DNA of 64,000 nucleotides from Priestia taiwanensis (GTDB lineage: Bacteria; Bacillota; Bacilli; Bacillales; Bacillaceae_G): NCBI RefSeq assembly GCF_014638355.1, contig NZ_BMFK01000001.1, positions 1,503,160-1,567,159 on the forward strand, in the 5' to 3' direction. Under the pieces are notes generated by a model. The model was not told the DNA's origin. It made no database searches and worked only from the letters and a program-made list of their open reading frames with translations. This document shows positions 46,288 to 55,326 of the stretch, piece by piece (within the stretch, counting starts at the first letter, position 1; each line of letters starts with the position of its first letter). A program made the translations under genes and the position numbers.

Positions 46288-46298
46288 AGTATGGCATA
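46288..46298. promoter_or_regulatory. CcpN-like operator I at SR1
   Basis: TATGCCATACT on the minus strand fits TRTGHYATAYW at every position; it lies 10 bp upstream of the -35 hexamer and about 36 bp from operator II. CcpN represses sr1, gapB and pckA on glucose in B. subtilis. Confidence 0.65.
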
Positions 46299-46330
46299 AA
46301 TAAATTTTTATGACTATTTTTCATCAAAAA

Positions 46331-46359
46331 AGGCAAACTACCTAGTTGATAGTTTGCCT
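46331..46359 (-). terminator. Terminator after mntD
   Basis: AGGCAAACTA/TAGTTTGCCT hairpin followed by TTTTTTGATG on the minus strand. Confidence 0.8.
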
Positions 46360-46364
46360 CTTCT

Positions 46365-47252
46365 TTATACATTTGCATGCTGGCGTAATTTACGCTGTGC
46401 CACCTTCTTCGCAATAACACCATGTTTGGGTGAGAAAAAGAAAGCTAAAGCGAATAGTATACCAGCTGCTACTGTCATCGCTCCTGCAATGGAACTGTCG
46501 ATAAGCGTTGCTATGAAATATCCCATAACAGAGCTTAATGCCCCAATAATGACACTTAGTACTAACATTCTAGATAACTTATCCGTTAATAAGTATGCTG
46601 TCGCACTTGGTACAACAAGCATCGCAACTACAAGAATTGCACCTACACTCTCAAACGCCGCTACTGTTGTCATCGATACTAAGCCCATTAATAAGTAATG
46701 GAACAGCAATACCGGTATACCAACTGCCGCTGCAAGTGCTGGATCAAATGCACATAACTTAAATTGCTTGTAGAATAAGCCAATAACTACTAAGGAAATG
46801 AGGAATACACTTCCAACTAACCATACTGCCTTTGGTACACCATTTATACCAAACACATTCACTGTATCCCATGCAACATACGCAATTTCACCGTATAAGA
46901 CACAATCTAAATCTAAGTCCACTTTGTCAGTGAAAAGGGAGACGAGCACAACACCGACTGAGAACAACGCAGTAAAAGTAACACCAATTGCCGCATCGGC
47001 TTTTACACCGTTTGTGTGTAGCAATTGAATAATAAATACTGTTAATAATCCAAAAATCATCGCACCAATCAACATGACGATACTATCACGACTGCCACTA
47101 ATTAAAAATGCTAATACGATCCCTGGTAAGATAGAGTGGGAAATCGCATCGCCTAGCATTGCCATCTTACGTAAGATAAGAAAACAACCGAGGAAACCGC
47201 ATGAAGCCGCCACAAGTGCTCCGGTTAAGATAATCCAAAATGTACTACTCAT
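46365..47252 (-). CDS. mntD: Manganese ABC transporter permease MntD
   Basis: 295 residues, eight to nine helices of the ABC-3 family (ZnuB/TroC-like): GCFLILRKMAMLGDAISHSILPGIVLAFL and GAILVVAMLVVPSATAYLLTDKL are the signatures. Overlaps mntC by 4 nt (ATGA). Pairs with MntC to form the membrane channel for Mn2+. Confidence 0.93.
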   Translation of the reverse strand: MSSTFWIILTGALVAASCGFLGCFLILRKMAMLGDAISHSILPGIVLAFLISGSRDSIVMLIGAMIFGLLTVFIIQLLHTNGVKADAAIGVTFTALFSVGVVLVSLFTDKVDLDLDCVLYGEIAYVAWDTVNVFGINGVPKAVWLVGSVFLISLVVIGLFYKQFKLCAFDPALAAAVGIPVLLFHYLLMGLVSMTTVAAFESVGAILVVAMLVVPSATAYLLTDKLSRMLVLSVIIGALSSVMGYFIATLIDSSIAGAMTVAAGILFALAFFFSPKHGVIAKKVAQRKLRQHANV

Positions 47253-48547
47253 AGCGACACCTCACTTCTCTTCTTATCCGACAAGACGTTCGCTTGAAAC
47301 GCTAGCAAGTTCGGCATCATCTCGTAGTCCTCAAGACGCTTAAACATTGTTTGGCGCTCCGTATGATTCAACTGTGTGATAATATTTTCTTGACCCTTAT
47401 CGATATTAAACCCTTGATAATCTAATTCGTTCATATAATAGACATCCCATACGCGTTCATTTAACACAATTTCATGTGCTTTCTGTAGACCTGTTTTTGT
47501 AAATTGTATACCAGTCTGATCAACATGAACGAATAAATGACTCTTCAACATCTCAATTGCACGCTGAACCTTTGTTATTGACTTTCCACTACGCTTCGCC
47601 AATTCGTCGATTGAATAACCTTCTTTTAATTCGTATTCCATACTCTCATATAGTACTTGCAACACATCTTCTTGCAATACTTTTTTACGTACCTTCATAT
47701 GTGTAACAAGACGTATCACCACACCACGTTTCGGTGAGAATATAACCGAAAATAAGAAGAATGTTGTAGCAGCTAATACAATCATCGGGCCAGTTGGTAA
47801 ATTATTCACTTGTGTACTGAAATACGTTCCAAGCACACCACTTAACGCACCGAAGACGCCAGCCAGAATAACCATTGTACTAATTTTATCTGTCCAATAA
47901 CGGGCTGTTACTGCCGGTGTAATTAACATTGCTGACATTAAGACAACTCCGACTGCTTGTAAGCCTGTTACAACACATAGAAGAATCATGAGCATGAGGA
48001 TGCCATCTAATCCCTTCATCGGGAAACCGAGTCCTCTACCGAAATTACTGTCAAATGAAAGCAACGTAAATTCTTTAAATAACAATGTAGTTGTTAGCAA
48101 TAACACAGCACTAATTGCAATCATCGTATATACATCACTTAAAACGAGTGATGCCGCTTGCCCAAATAAGAACTTGTCGAGTCCGCTTTGGTTCCCGCTG
48201 TTCGAATGTTGAATGTATGTTAATAACATAATTCCTGCACCGAAGAAGACAGATAAAATAATCGCAATCGATGCATCTTCTTTAATACGTGTATGCCTTG
48301 AAATGGCCGTTATACAATATGAAGCAAGTAAACCAATAATTGCAGCACCAATTAAGAATAGCCCTATTGACTTTATTTGCGTTAGTAAGAACATTATACA
48401 TACGCCCGGCAAAGCTGCATGAGCAAGTGCATCACCGATTAATGAGCGATTACGTAAGAAGGCAAAACAACCAATAACTCCGCTACTAATTCCTAAAAGC
48501 ATACATGCTAGTAATACCCACAATGTATTTGGATCTAGAAATGTCAT
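47249..48547 (-). CDS. mntC: Manganese ABC transporter permease MntC with C-terminal DtxR-like domain
   Basis: 432 residues. The first 290 form an ABC-3 permease (GCFAFLRNRSLIGDALAHAALPGVCIMFLL, VGVVLMSAMLITPAVTARYWTDKI). The last 130 are a winged helix resembling MntR/DtxR (EGYSIDELAKRSGKSITKVQRAIEMLKSHLFV, then HEIVLNERVWDVYYM). The same fusion is seen in B. subtilis MntC and other TroC-type permeases; it might sense metal from inside. Overlaps mntB by 1 nt. Confidence 0.93.
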   Translation of the reverse strand: MTFLDPNTLWVLLACMLLGISSGVIGCFAFLRNRSLIGDALAHAALPGVCIMFLLTQIKSIGLFLIGAAIIGLLASYCITAISRHTRIKEDASIAIILSVFFGAGIMLLTYIQHSNSGNQSGLDKFLFGQAASLVLSDVYTMIAISAVLLLTTTLLFKEFTLLSFDSNFGRGLGFPMKGLDGILMLMILLCVVTGLQAVGVVLMSAMLITPAVTARYWTDKISTMVILAGVFGALSGVLGTYFSTQVNNLPTGPMIVLAATTFFLFSVIFSPKRGVVIRLVTHMKVRKKVLQEDVLQVLYESMEYELKEGYSIDELAKRSGKSITKVQRAIEMLKSHLFVHVDQTGIQFTKTGLQKAHEIVLNERVWDVYYMNELDYQGFNIDKGQENIITQLNHTERQTMFKRLEDYEMMPNLLAFQANVLSDKKRSEVSL

Positions 48548-49302
48548 TACTCTTCACCTGCTGCTAACATGGAAGACTGCTGCAAGAACTGAAGCTTTCC
48601 TCCATACGTTTTTTGTAAATTCTCATGCGTAAACACTTTCTCTGTTGGACCCGAAGCAATGTGGCGACGATTTAACATGACAACCCAATCAAAGTATTCA
48701 CTTACTGTTTGTAAGTCATGGTGCACAACAAGCACAGTCTTTCCTTCTGCAATTAAGTTATTTAACAATGCGATAATTGCTTTCTCTGTTGCCACATCTA
48801 CACCTGCAAACGGCTCATCCATGAAATAAATTGTTGCATCTTGTGCTAAGGCACGCGCTAAAAACACACGTTGTTGCTGACCACCGGAAAGTTGACTAAT
48901 TTGACGATCTGCGTACTCTCTCATGCCAACTTTCTCCAAGCACTCTAATGCCCATGCTTTCTCTTTCTTACTTGGACGACGAATCCATCCTAAACGACCA
49001 TACGTACCCATTAATACAACATCTAATACGTCCGTCGGGAAATCCCAGTCCACCGATTCACGCTGTGGTACATACCCAACTAATGAACGTTGTTTCTTGA
49101 ACGGTTTTCCGTATATTTCAACCGTACCAGCCGCAACTGGAATTAATCCTTGTACGCCTTTAATAAATGTTGATTTCCCTGCACCATTCGGTCCAATGAT
49201 TCCAATTAGTTTTCCTTCTGGAATTTGCAGTGATACATTTTTAAGGACCGGTTTCTTTTGGTATGCAATTGTTAAATCTTGAACCGATAATGGTATTGCC
49301 AT
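48547..49302 (-). CDS. mntB: Manganese ABC transporter ATPase MntB
   Basis: 251-residue ABC ATPase: Walker A GPNGAGKSTF, Q-loop VPQRESVDWDFP, signature LSGGQQQRV, Walker B IYFMDEPFAG, H-loop VVHHDL. ATG at 49302 follows TTGGAGG; an in-frame upstream start is not supported. Operon mntABCD. Confidence 0.94.
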   Translation of the reverse strand: MAIPLSVQDLTIAYQKKPVLKNVSLQIPEGKLIGIIGPNGAGKSTFIKGVQGLIPVAAGTVEIYGKPFKKQRSLVGYVPQRESVDWDFPTDVLDVVLMGTYGRLGWIRRPSKKEKAWALECLEKVGMREYADRQISQLSGGQQQRVFLARALAQDATIYFMDEPFAGVDVATEKAIIALLNNLIAEGKTVLVVHHDLQTVSEYFDWVVMLNRRHIASGPTEKVFTHENLQKTYGGKLQFLQQSSMLAAGEE

Positions 49303-49330
49303 TCTACTAACCTCCAATTATTGCTCTCTA

Positions 49331-50263
49331 TTATTTTAATGCCTTTACAATTGTATCTACGTTATGACGAACCATTCCGATATACGTTCCTGCTGGGGTT
49401 CCGTCCTCGCCCATCGCATCCGAGAATAATTCTCCGCCAATTTCAACTGTATGACCTTTTGCTTTTGCACCTTCTACAACAGATTCAATGGACTTTGTTG
49501 GGATAGACGATTCAACAAAGACCGCCTTAATCTTTCTTGATGTTAGTAAATCAATAATATTTTGTACATCCTTCAATCCATATTCAGAAGCTGTTGACAT
49601 TCCTTGTAATCCTTGTACTTCTACACCGTAAGCCGCCTCTAAATATCCGAATGCATCATGTGCCGTTACAAGAACACGTTGCTCTTTCGGAATTGTCGCA
49701 AGTTGTTCTTTTGCGTATGCATGCACTTCTTCCAATTCCTTTAAATATTTCGTTGCATTTGCTTCGTACGTTTCTTTATTCTTTTCGTCTACTTCAATAA
49801 GACGATTCTTCGTTTCTTCCGCTGCTTCCATCCAAAGTGATACATCGAACCACACGTGTGGATCGTATGCATCTGGAGCTTCTGGGTCTTTTTGTAACTT
49901 ACTCGTTGAGATTTTTTCCGTTACAGAGAATACTGGCTTTTTCTTCTCTAATTTCTCGAAAATATCGACCATCTTACCTTCTAAATATAATCCTGAGTAA
50001 AAAACTACATCTGCATTTTCGATTTTTTTAATATCCCCTTGTGAAGCTTTATATAAATGAGGGTCTACACCAGGCCCCATTAAATATTCCACATCCACGT
50101 GTTCCCCACCAATGTTCTTTACAATATCTGCAACCATACCAGTTGTCGTTGTAATTGTTAACTTATCTTTGCTCTCCGTTGCACTCTCTGACGTACATCC
50201 AACTAATAAGGCCGCTACACTTAATAATACTACTGTTAAAAATACTCTAACTCGCTTCAACAA
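49331..50263 (-). CDS. mntA: Manganese-binding lipoprotein MntA
   Basis: 310-residue cluster A-I solute-binding lipoprotein. Signal peptide with lipobox LLVGC, then a mature domain with the metal ligands His in GPGVDPHLYK and DPHVWFD, Glu in VFVESSIP and Asp in LFSDAMGEDGTPAG. TTG-TTG start 4 nt after AGGAGGG. First gene of mntABCD, behind a MntR-like operator. Confidence 0.95.
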   Translation of the reverse strand: MLKRVRVFLTVVLLSVAALLVGCTSESATESKDKLTITTTTGMVADIVKNIGGEHVDVEYLMGPGVDPHLYKASQGDIKKIENADVVFYSGLYLEGKMVDIFEKLEKKKPVFSVTEKISTSKLQKDPEAPDAYDPHVWFDVSLWMEAAEETKNRLIEVDEKNKETYEANATKYLKELEEVHAYAKEQLATIPKEQRVLVTAHDAFGYLEAAYGVEVQGLQGMSTASEYGLKDVQNIIDLLTSRKIKAVFVESSIPTKSIESVVEGAKAKGHTVEIGGELFSDAMGEDGTPAGTYIGMVRHNVDTIVKALK

Positions 50264-50300
50264 CTTTCCCTCCTAAACGAAAAATCTTTTATTAATTAGG

Positions 50301-50329
50301 ATTATGCCAAACTTATTTGATATATGCAA
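50301..50329 (-). promoter_or_regulatory. mntA promoter
   Basis: TTGCAT (50324-50329), 17 nt, CATAAT (50301-50306) on the minus strand. Confidence 0.7.
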
Positions 50330-50350
50330 GTATTTTCTACTAAACTAACA

Positions 50351-50370
50351 AAGTTTCCTTAAGGCAACTT
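50351..50370. promoter_or_regulatory. MntR-type operator upstream of mntA
   Basis: AAGTTTCCTT/AAGGCAACTT is a palindrome with 9 of 10 arm positions matching, of the kind bound by MntR at B. subtilis mntA and mntH. It is centred about 34 bp upstream of the -35 box, so a second site or upstream repression mode is possible. Confidence 0.65.
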
Positions 50371-50462
50371 TTTGATTTGATAGCATCCTTTGAACTACAT
50401 ACTAGTCCTGAATATGATATACTTTATTTGTTGTAAAATTCAGAATCGAAGAGGTGTATAAC

Positions 50463-51275
50463 ATGCATATTCGTATTCCTGCTTCTGTGCAACTATTACT
50501 TGATGAATACGCCCGAGAACTTTGCTATTATTACGGCGATAAAATTGTTGGAGTATACATATATAACTCTGTCGCCCTTGGAGCATATGATGAAGAAAAA
50601 AGCGATATCGATCTTCTTGCTATCATACGTGACGATTTCAAAGAAGAGGATTGGGATACTCTTTCCACTCTTCATAAACAACTTGGTAAAAAATATTCCT
50701 TAGCAAAACGCATAGAAGGAATGTACATTAGACAAGCTGATATCGGAAAAGGACAGGAGGAAATATCACCTTATCTTTACTTTATTGGTACAAAACTTCA
50801 TACAAAAGGCTACCACGATTTAAATTTTGTTACATGGTATACACTCCAACATCACGGTCTCACCGCATACGGATTACCAATTCAAAACCTATCTATAGAA
50901 ATGGCAGACGAACAACTCCTATCGGCTATGCTATACAACCTTCACACCTACTGGAAAGAAAAAGCAAAGAAAAAACTTATTTTCTTATTAGATGAATGGG
51001 TAGAGTTTGCTGTTCTCACCTTATGTCGTATCGCCTACACGATGGATACACAAACAATTGCATCAAAGCTAAACGCCGCAAGCTATCTGGAACAACGTAC
51101 AGAAATTGCTTTCCAACTACTTATCCAAGAAGCTGTTCGTATTCGGACAAACTCCGCTCCTACGTCATACTATAATTCAAAAATCGATCGTGCAAAAGAA
51201 GTACGACGATTCATTTCCTATGTTATTAACTTGTACGGAAACAAAAATATTAAACAAATAAGAAAAACCCGTTAG
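50463..51275 (+). CDS. Nucleotidyltransferase (AadA-like, DUF4111)
   Basis: 270 residues: N-terminal nucleotidyltransferase domain with GVYIYNSVALGAYDEEKSDIDLLAII (the D-x-D metal pair is intact, but the usual GS is NS), and a C-terminal helical DUF4111 domain with TLCRIAYTMDT and SKLNAASYL. Same architecture as ANT(9)/ANT(3'')-type aminoglycoside adenylyltransferases, though chromosomal Bacillus members are usually uncharacterised. ATG after GAGGTG. Its stop lies within a strong hairpin. Confidence 0.75.
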   Translation: MHIRIPASVQLLLDEYARELCYYYGDKIVGVYIYNSVALGAYDEEKSDIDLLAIIRDDFKEEDWDTLSTLHKQLGKKYSLAKRIEGMYIRQADIGKGQEEISPYLYFIGTKLHTKGYHDLNFVTWYTLQHHGLTAYGLPIQNLSIEMADEQLLSAMLYNLHTYWKEKAKKKLIFLLDEWVEFAVLTLCRIAYTMDTQTIASKLNAASYLEQRTEIAFQLLIQEAVRIRTNSAPTSYYNSKIDRAKEVRRFISYVINLYGNKNIKQIRKTR

Positions 51276-51298
51276 AAGAAATATCTTCTAACGGGTTT
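51265..51298. terminator. Bidirectional terminator
   Basis: Perfect 15-bp arms AAACCCGTTAGAAGA/TCTTCTAACGGGTTT containing the stop codon of the nucleotidyltransferase gene. Confidence 0.85.
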
Positions 51299-51301
51299 CC
51301 C

Positions 51302-51595
51302 TTACTCCGCCTCTGGCCCACCAACAGCATGTGGTAATAAATACTTGAAATACTCGGATAAATCTACCGCTTCTTTATCAGAATCAATTTTGAATAGTTG
51401 CTGTAAGTGCTCCACATTCTCCACATCTTCTTGGCAAAGCACGGCTGACCTTCCTGTTTGCATACACACAACTAACGGTTTCCCGAAAAAGGCATTTGTG
51501 TACACAATTCCAAAATCATATCGAACATCATCTGTCATAAAACCCACAAATTTCACTTTCACGTTCTCTGTCTCGTCATACAATTTATCGTACAT
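51302..51595 (-). CDS. DUF3055 family protein
   Basis: 97 residues; MYDKLYDETENVKVKFVGFMTDDVRYDFGIVYTNAFFGKPLVVCMQTGRS is the conserved core. Soluble, function unknown; staphylococcal relatives are called SAV0927 family. RBS GAGGGGGAG. Confidence 0.82.
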   Translation of the reverse strand: MYDKLYDETENVKVKFVGFMTDDVRYDFGIVYTNAFFGKPLVVCMQTGRSAVLCQEDVENVEHLQQLFKIDSDKEAVDLSEYFKYLLPHAVGGPEAE

Positions 51596-51739
51596 CCAAA
51601 CACTCCCCCTCTTTAATTTAGTGAGTATTTTTCAACATTGTATGGTGTCTTGACAAAAGAAGTATGTTGTCATTGTCAAAAAATTTAAATAAATGATACA
51701 ATAAAATAGATATGATGTCAATATAGGGGGAAAAACGAA

Positions 51740-52144
51740 ATGACACAGCATGCATTTATCAAACTTATGCCAAAATCGACACAACAAACCATTACACTCG
51801 CAGAAATTAAAGACCTATTCCATTATTATAAAAACATCACAGCGAAAACAGGTGATCAAGTGAATTGGAATTACGGTGAAGCGGCCTTCCCGTATGTTAT
51901 GAACGAACGTACGCACAATGACCATACGTTACTAGAACTCGTGTCAAACGAAGACAGGTACAACCACTTCTACGTTGGGGTAAAAGAAGAAAATGACGAA
52001 CACATCATCTTCCTTTCCCTACCAGAAAATGCTACGTTCGGTGATAAAGGAAAAGCAAATGAATTTTGTCGCTTCCTTGCGAAGAAATTACAGGGACAAC
52101 TTCACTTATTTAATGGACGAATTATGTATTTCTATAAACGATAA
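51740..52144 (+). CDS. DUF1885 family protein
   Basis: 134 residues; HAFIKLMPKSTQQTITLAEIKDLFHYYKNITAKTGDQVNWNYGEAAFPY is the DUF1885 signature. RBS GGGGGAAAAACGAA. Structures of relatives are known but the function is not. Twelve nt before pepE, an apparent operon. Confidence 0.8.
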   Translation: MTQHAFIKLMPKSTQQTITLAEIKDLFHYYKNITAKTGDQVNWNYGEAAFPYVMNERTHNDHTLLELVSNEDRYNHFYVGVKEENDEHIIFLSLPENATFGDKGKANEFCRFLAKKLQGQLHLFNGRIMYFYKR

Positions 52145-52155
52145 GAGGTGATTGT

Positions 52156-52860
52156 ATGCGCCAAATTATTGCTCTTGGCGGTGGCGGGTTCTCGATGGAA
52201 CCAGAAAATCCGTTATTAGATTCGTACATACTGAATCAGTCAAAAAAAGAAAATCCAAAGATTTGTTTCATCCCGACCGCAAGCGGAGATGCACAAAATT
52301 ATATCGACCGTTTTTATACGTTCTTCAATGAACAGAAGTGTATACCATCTCACCTCTCATTATTTAAACCACCAACGAGGGATTTAGAGGGCTTCATCTT
52401 GGACAAAGATATTATTTACGTAGGTGGTGGTAATACGAAGAACTTATTGCTTCTATGGAAAGAATGGGGCCTCGATGCAATTTTACGTAAAGCATGGGAG
52501 CAAGGGATTATTCTTGCTGGTATTAGTGCTGGAGCGATGTGTTGGTTCGAAGAAGGGTTAACGGATTCATTTGGAGATGGACCCGCACCTATTACATCTT
52601 TAGGATTCTTAAAAGGAAGTGTATGTCCACATTATGATGGTGAATCTTACCGACAAAACGCCTATCGGCAATTTATTACATCCAACGGGCTTCAAGCTGG
52701 TTTTGCAATCGACGACGGTGTAGCTATCCACTTCATTGATCGAGACATTCATCGTATTATTAGCTCACGACCTGCTAGCAAAGCATATCGCGTTTCTTTT
52801 GACGAAACATTACGTGAAAAAGCGTTACCGACTGAATATTTAGGTGCTTTAGTGCGATAA
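52156..52860 (+). CDS. Peptidase E (S51 family)
   Basis: 234 residues of the aspartyl dipeptidase family: ALGGGGFSMEPENPLLD, IYVGGGNTKNLL, and the nucleophile elbow GISAGAMCWFEEG with the Ser; the His/Glu region follows in CPHYDGE. Cleaves Asp-X dipeptides in characterised members; this long Gram-positive form is untested. RBS AAGAGGTG. Confidence 0.86.
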   Translation: MRQIIALGGGGFSMEPENPLLDSYILNQSKKENPKICFIPTASGDAQNYIDRFYTFFNEQKCIPSHLSLFKPPTRDLEGFILDKDIIYVGGGNTKNLLLLWKEWGLDAILRKAWEQGIILAGISAGAMCWFEEGLTDSFGDGPAPITSLGFLKGSVCPHYDGESYRQNAYRQFITSNGLQAGFAIDDGVAIHFIDRDIHRIISSRPASKAYRVSFDETLREKALPTEYLGALVR

Positions 52861-52864
52861 AAGG

Positions 52865-52898
52865 AAAACAGGGTGTATTATAATGCACCCTGTTTTTT
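52865..52898. terminator. Bidirectional terminator pepE / GNAT
   Basis: AAAACAGGGTG/CACCCTGTTTT hairpin overlapping the 3' end of the convergent GNAT gene. Confidence 0.82.
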
Positions 52899-53423
52899 CG
52901 TTTCGTATTCTTCTTTTAATATACCGTAATACACTAAATCAACAGGCTTTCCCCACTTCATAACATGATGACGCATCGTACCTTCATAGGTCATATCGAG
53001 TTTCTTCATAATTTTCCATGAACCCGGGTTTTCGGTAAACGAAGCAGCGTAAATACGATGAAGCTGATGTTCTTCAAATCCAATCTGGATCATTAGTTGG
53101 GCTACTTCTGTCATATACCCTTGGCTCCAATATTCTGTCCCAAGCCAATATGCTAATTCCGCACGATTGTGAACTTCTGCAATCAATAAACTAATTGTAC
53201 CAATCAACATATTATCTAACGTAATAGCAAATGTTCTTCTTGTTTTTCCTTCATTAGGATCTTCCAATATAGAAGTAATCCATGTTATCGCGCCACCTTC
53301 TGGATATGGATGCGGAATATTTAATGTCGTCTTCGCAATTTCATAATCACCCGCTAATGCTTCTACCTGTGCTGCATCACTTAATACTAGTGAACGTAAC
53401 TGCAATCGCTTCGTCTCGTACAT
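52878..53423 (-). CDS. GNAT acetyltransferase, RimJ/RimL type
   Basis: 181 residues; TKRLQLRSLVLSDAAQVEALAGDYEIAKTTLNIPHPY and YWLGTEYWSQGYMTEVAQLMI (acetyl-CoA loop) with ENPGSWKIMKKLDM are typical of the RimL/YjcK branch. ATG at 53423 follows AAAAGGAG. The acceptor may be a ribosomal protein N-terminus, but this is not certain. Confidence 0.85.
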   Translation of the reverse strand: MYETKRLQLRSLVLSDAAQVEALAGDYEIAKTTLNIPHPYPEGGAITWITSILEDPNEGKTRRTFAITLDNMLIGTISLLIAEVHNRAELAYWLGTEYWSQGYMTEVAQLMIQIGFEEHQLHRIYAASFTENPGSWKIMKKLDMTYEGTMRHHVMKWGKPVDLVYYGILKEEYETKKQGAL

Positions 53424-53500
53424 GCTGGATTTCTCCTTTTGGACCATCTTACTCTCATCTCGGTTGTATGTAAAAAGTTACGCCTACGAAATGCGTATCT

Positions 53501-53752
53501 TTAAGAAAAAAGATGAAACAATGGCGTCACGATTAGTTGTAGGAGGAAATATCCTCCTATGTTCATACACGTTACAATGAAAGCTTGTCTCTTATGAGGG
53601 AAAAAGCGTTTTGTCACAAGGTAAGAAACATATAGAAATATGATAAATAACATACCTTTTGCATACACCTTGTCCTTTTGAGAAAGCCAAACAATTACTG
53701 AATACCCACTCCAAATAATACCTTGTAAGCTACTAACAAGAAGATGCTTCAT
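53501..53752 (-). CDS. Small membrane protein, three helices
   Basis: 83 residues, three helices with basic loops (TKRFFPHKRQAF). ATG at 53752 lies 9 nt past AAGGGG; an upstream GTG would overlap that site. Not recognised. Located between the GNAT gene and pdhD, where B. subtilis has slp; there is no similarity to the Slp lipoprotein. Confidence 0.6.
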   Translation of the reverse strand: MKHLLVSSLQGIIWSGYSVIVWLSQKDKVYAKGMLFIIFLYVSYLVTKRFFPHKRQAFIVTCMNIGGYFLLQLIVTPLFHLFS

Positions 53753-53870
53753 TTTCTTCATCCCCTTTTGCACGTCTGTAGTTTATTGTACGAGCAATAT
53801 AAGTATTTCAGTACAAGTTACTGAAATTTTATTTGTTATTCGAGCCTATACTAATGACTTTTAAACATAA

Positions 53871-53903
53871 AAAACCACAGAAGAACAAGTCCTCTGTGGT
53901 TTT
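53871..53903 (-). terminator. Terminator after pdhD
   Basis: AAAACCACAG/CTGTGGTTTT hairpin beyond the pdhD stop, ending the pdhABCD operon. Confidence 0.8.
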
Positions 53904-53912
53904 ATCATTTTA

Positions 53913-55322
53913 TTACATTGTGTGGATTGGGCTTCCGATTGCTACTTCAGCAGCTTCCATTGAAATCTCACCTAATGTTGGATGAGCATGGATTGTGTGA
54001 GCGATATCCTCAGCAGTCATACCTGCTTCGATAGCAAGACCTAACTCAGAGATGATATCAGATGCACCAGCACCAGCAACTTGAGCACCGATGATTAAGC
54101 CATCTTCTTTACGGCATACAAGTTGTACGAATCCTTCAGTTGCGTTTAATGATAACGCACGACCGTTAGCAGCGAATGGGAATTTCGCAACAGTTACTGC
54201 GATTCCTTTATCTTCCGCTTCTTTCTTGAAGTATCCAACAGATGCTAATTCAGGATCTGTGAAGCATACTGCAGGAATTGCTAAGTAGTCGATTTCTGCT
54301 GGCTCTCCGCTGATTACTTCAGCAGCGATTTTCGCTTCATAAGAAGCTTTGTGCGCTAATGGAGGTCCTGCAACGATATCACCGATTGCAAAGATGTTAG
54401 AAACAGAAGTACGGCATTGTTTGTCGATTTCAACTAAGCCACGGTCTGTTAATTTAACACCAGCTTGCTCTAATCCTAATTCTTGTGTATTAGGACGACG
54501 GCCTACTGTTACTAATACATAGTCAGCTTCGATTGATTTCATTTCGCCATTTGTTTCGAACTTAACAGTAACACCTGTTTCTGTTTCTTCTACGCCTTTA
54601 GCAAATGATTTCGTGAAGATTTCTACGTTACCTTTTTTCTTCAATTCTTTTTTAACAACTGTAGACATTGATTTTTCGAAACCAGCTAAGATTTCGTCAC
54701 CAGCTTCTACAACTGTTACTTCTGTACCGAAGTTAGCATAAGCAGTTCCTAATTCCATACCGATGTAACCGCCACCGATTACAACTAATTTCTTAGGAAT
54801 TTCTGTTAATGCTAAAGCACCAGTAGAATTGATTACGCGTTTAGAAAATTTGAAGCCTGGGATCTCGATTGGAGTTGAACCAGTTGCAACAATTGCGTTC
54901 TTGAACGTGTAAGTTTGAGCTGAATCTTCGTTGATAACACGCATAGAGTTACCATCTACGAAGTAAGCTTCACCTGTGATGATTTCTACTTTGTTACCTT
55001 TTAATAAGCTTCCAACACCGCCAGTTAATTTCTTAACTACGCTATCTTTCCAAGCTTGAACTTTTGAGAAGTCAACTGTTACGTTATCAGCTTTAATACC
55101 CATATCTTCTGAGTGTTTAGCTGTTTCGTAACGGTGACCAGCAGCGATTAATGCTTTTGAAGGAATACATCCAACGTTTAAGCATACGCCACCAAGAGCA
55201 CCCTTCTCGATGATTGCTACTTTTTGTCCTAATTGTGCAGCACGGATTGCTGCTACATATCCACCAGGACCTGCGCCGACAACGACTGTATCTAAATCAA
55301 TTGGAAAATCTCCTACTACCAT
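53913..55322 (-). CDS. pdhD: Dihydrolipoyl dehydrogenase PdhD (E3)
   Basis: FAD-dependent E3 of pyruvate and probably other 2-oxo acid dehydrogenases. 469 residues: FAD motif [19 protein letters not shown], redox disulfide [18 protein letters not shown] motif [12 protein letters not shown], and the catalytic His-Glu in HAHPTLGE. Four nt after pdhC. Confidence 0.97.
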   Translation of the reverse strand: MVVGDFPIDLDTVVVGAGPGGYVAAIRAAQLGQKVAIIEKGALGGVCLNVGCIPSKALIAAGHRYETAKHSEDMGIKADNVTVDFSKVQAWKDSVVKKLTGGVGSLLKGNKVEIITGEAYFVDGNSMRVINEDSAQTYTFKNAIVATGSTPIEIPGFKFSKRVINSTGALALTEIPKKLVVIGGGYIGMELGTAYANFGTEVTVVEAGDEILAGFEKSMSTVVKKELKKKGNVEIFTKSFAKGVEETETGVTVKFETNGEMKSIEADYVLVTVGRRPNTQELGLEQAGVKLTDRGLVEIDKQCRTSVSNIFAIGDIVAGPPLAHKASYEAKIAAEVISGEPAEIDYLAIPAVCFTDPELASVGYFKKEAEDKGIAVTVAKFPFAANGRALSLNATEGFVQLVCRKEDGLIIGAQVAGAGASDIISELGLAIEAGMTAEDIAHTIHAHPTLGEISMEAAEVAIGSPIHTM

Positions 55323-55326
55323 TGGA

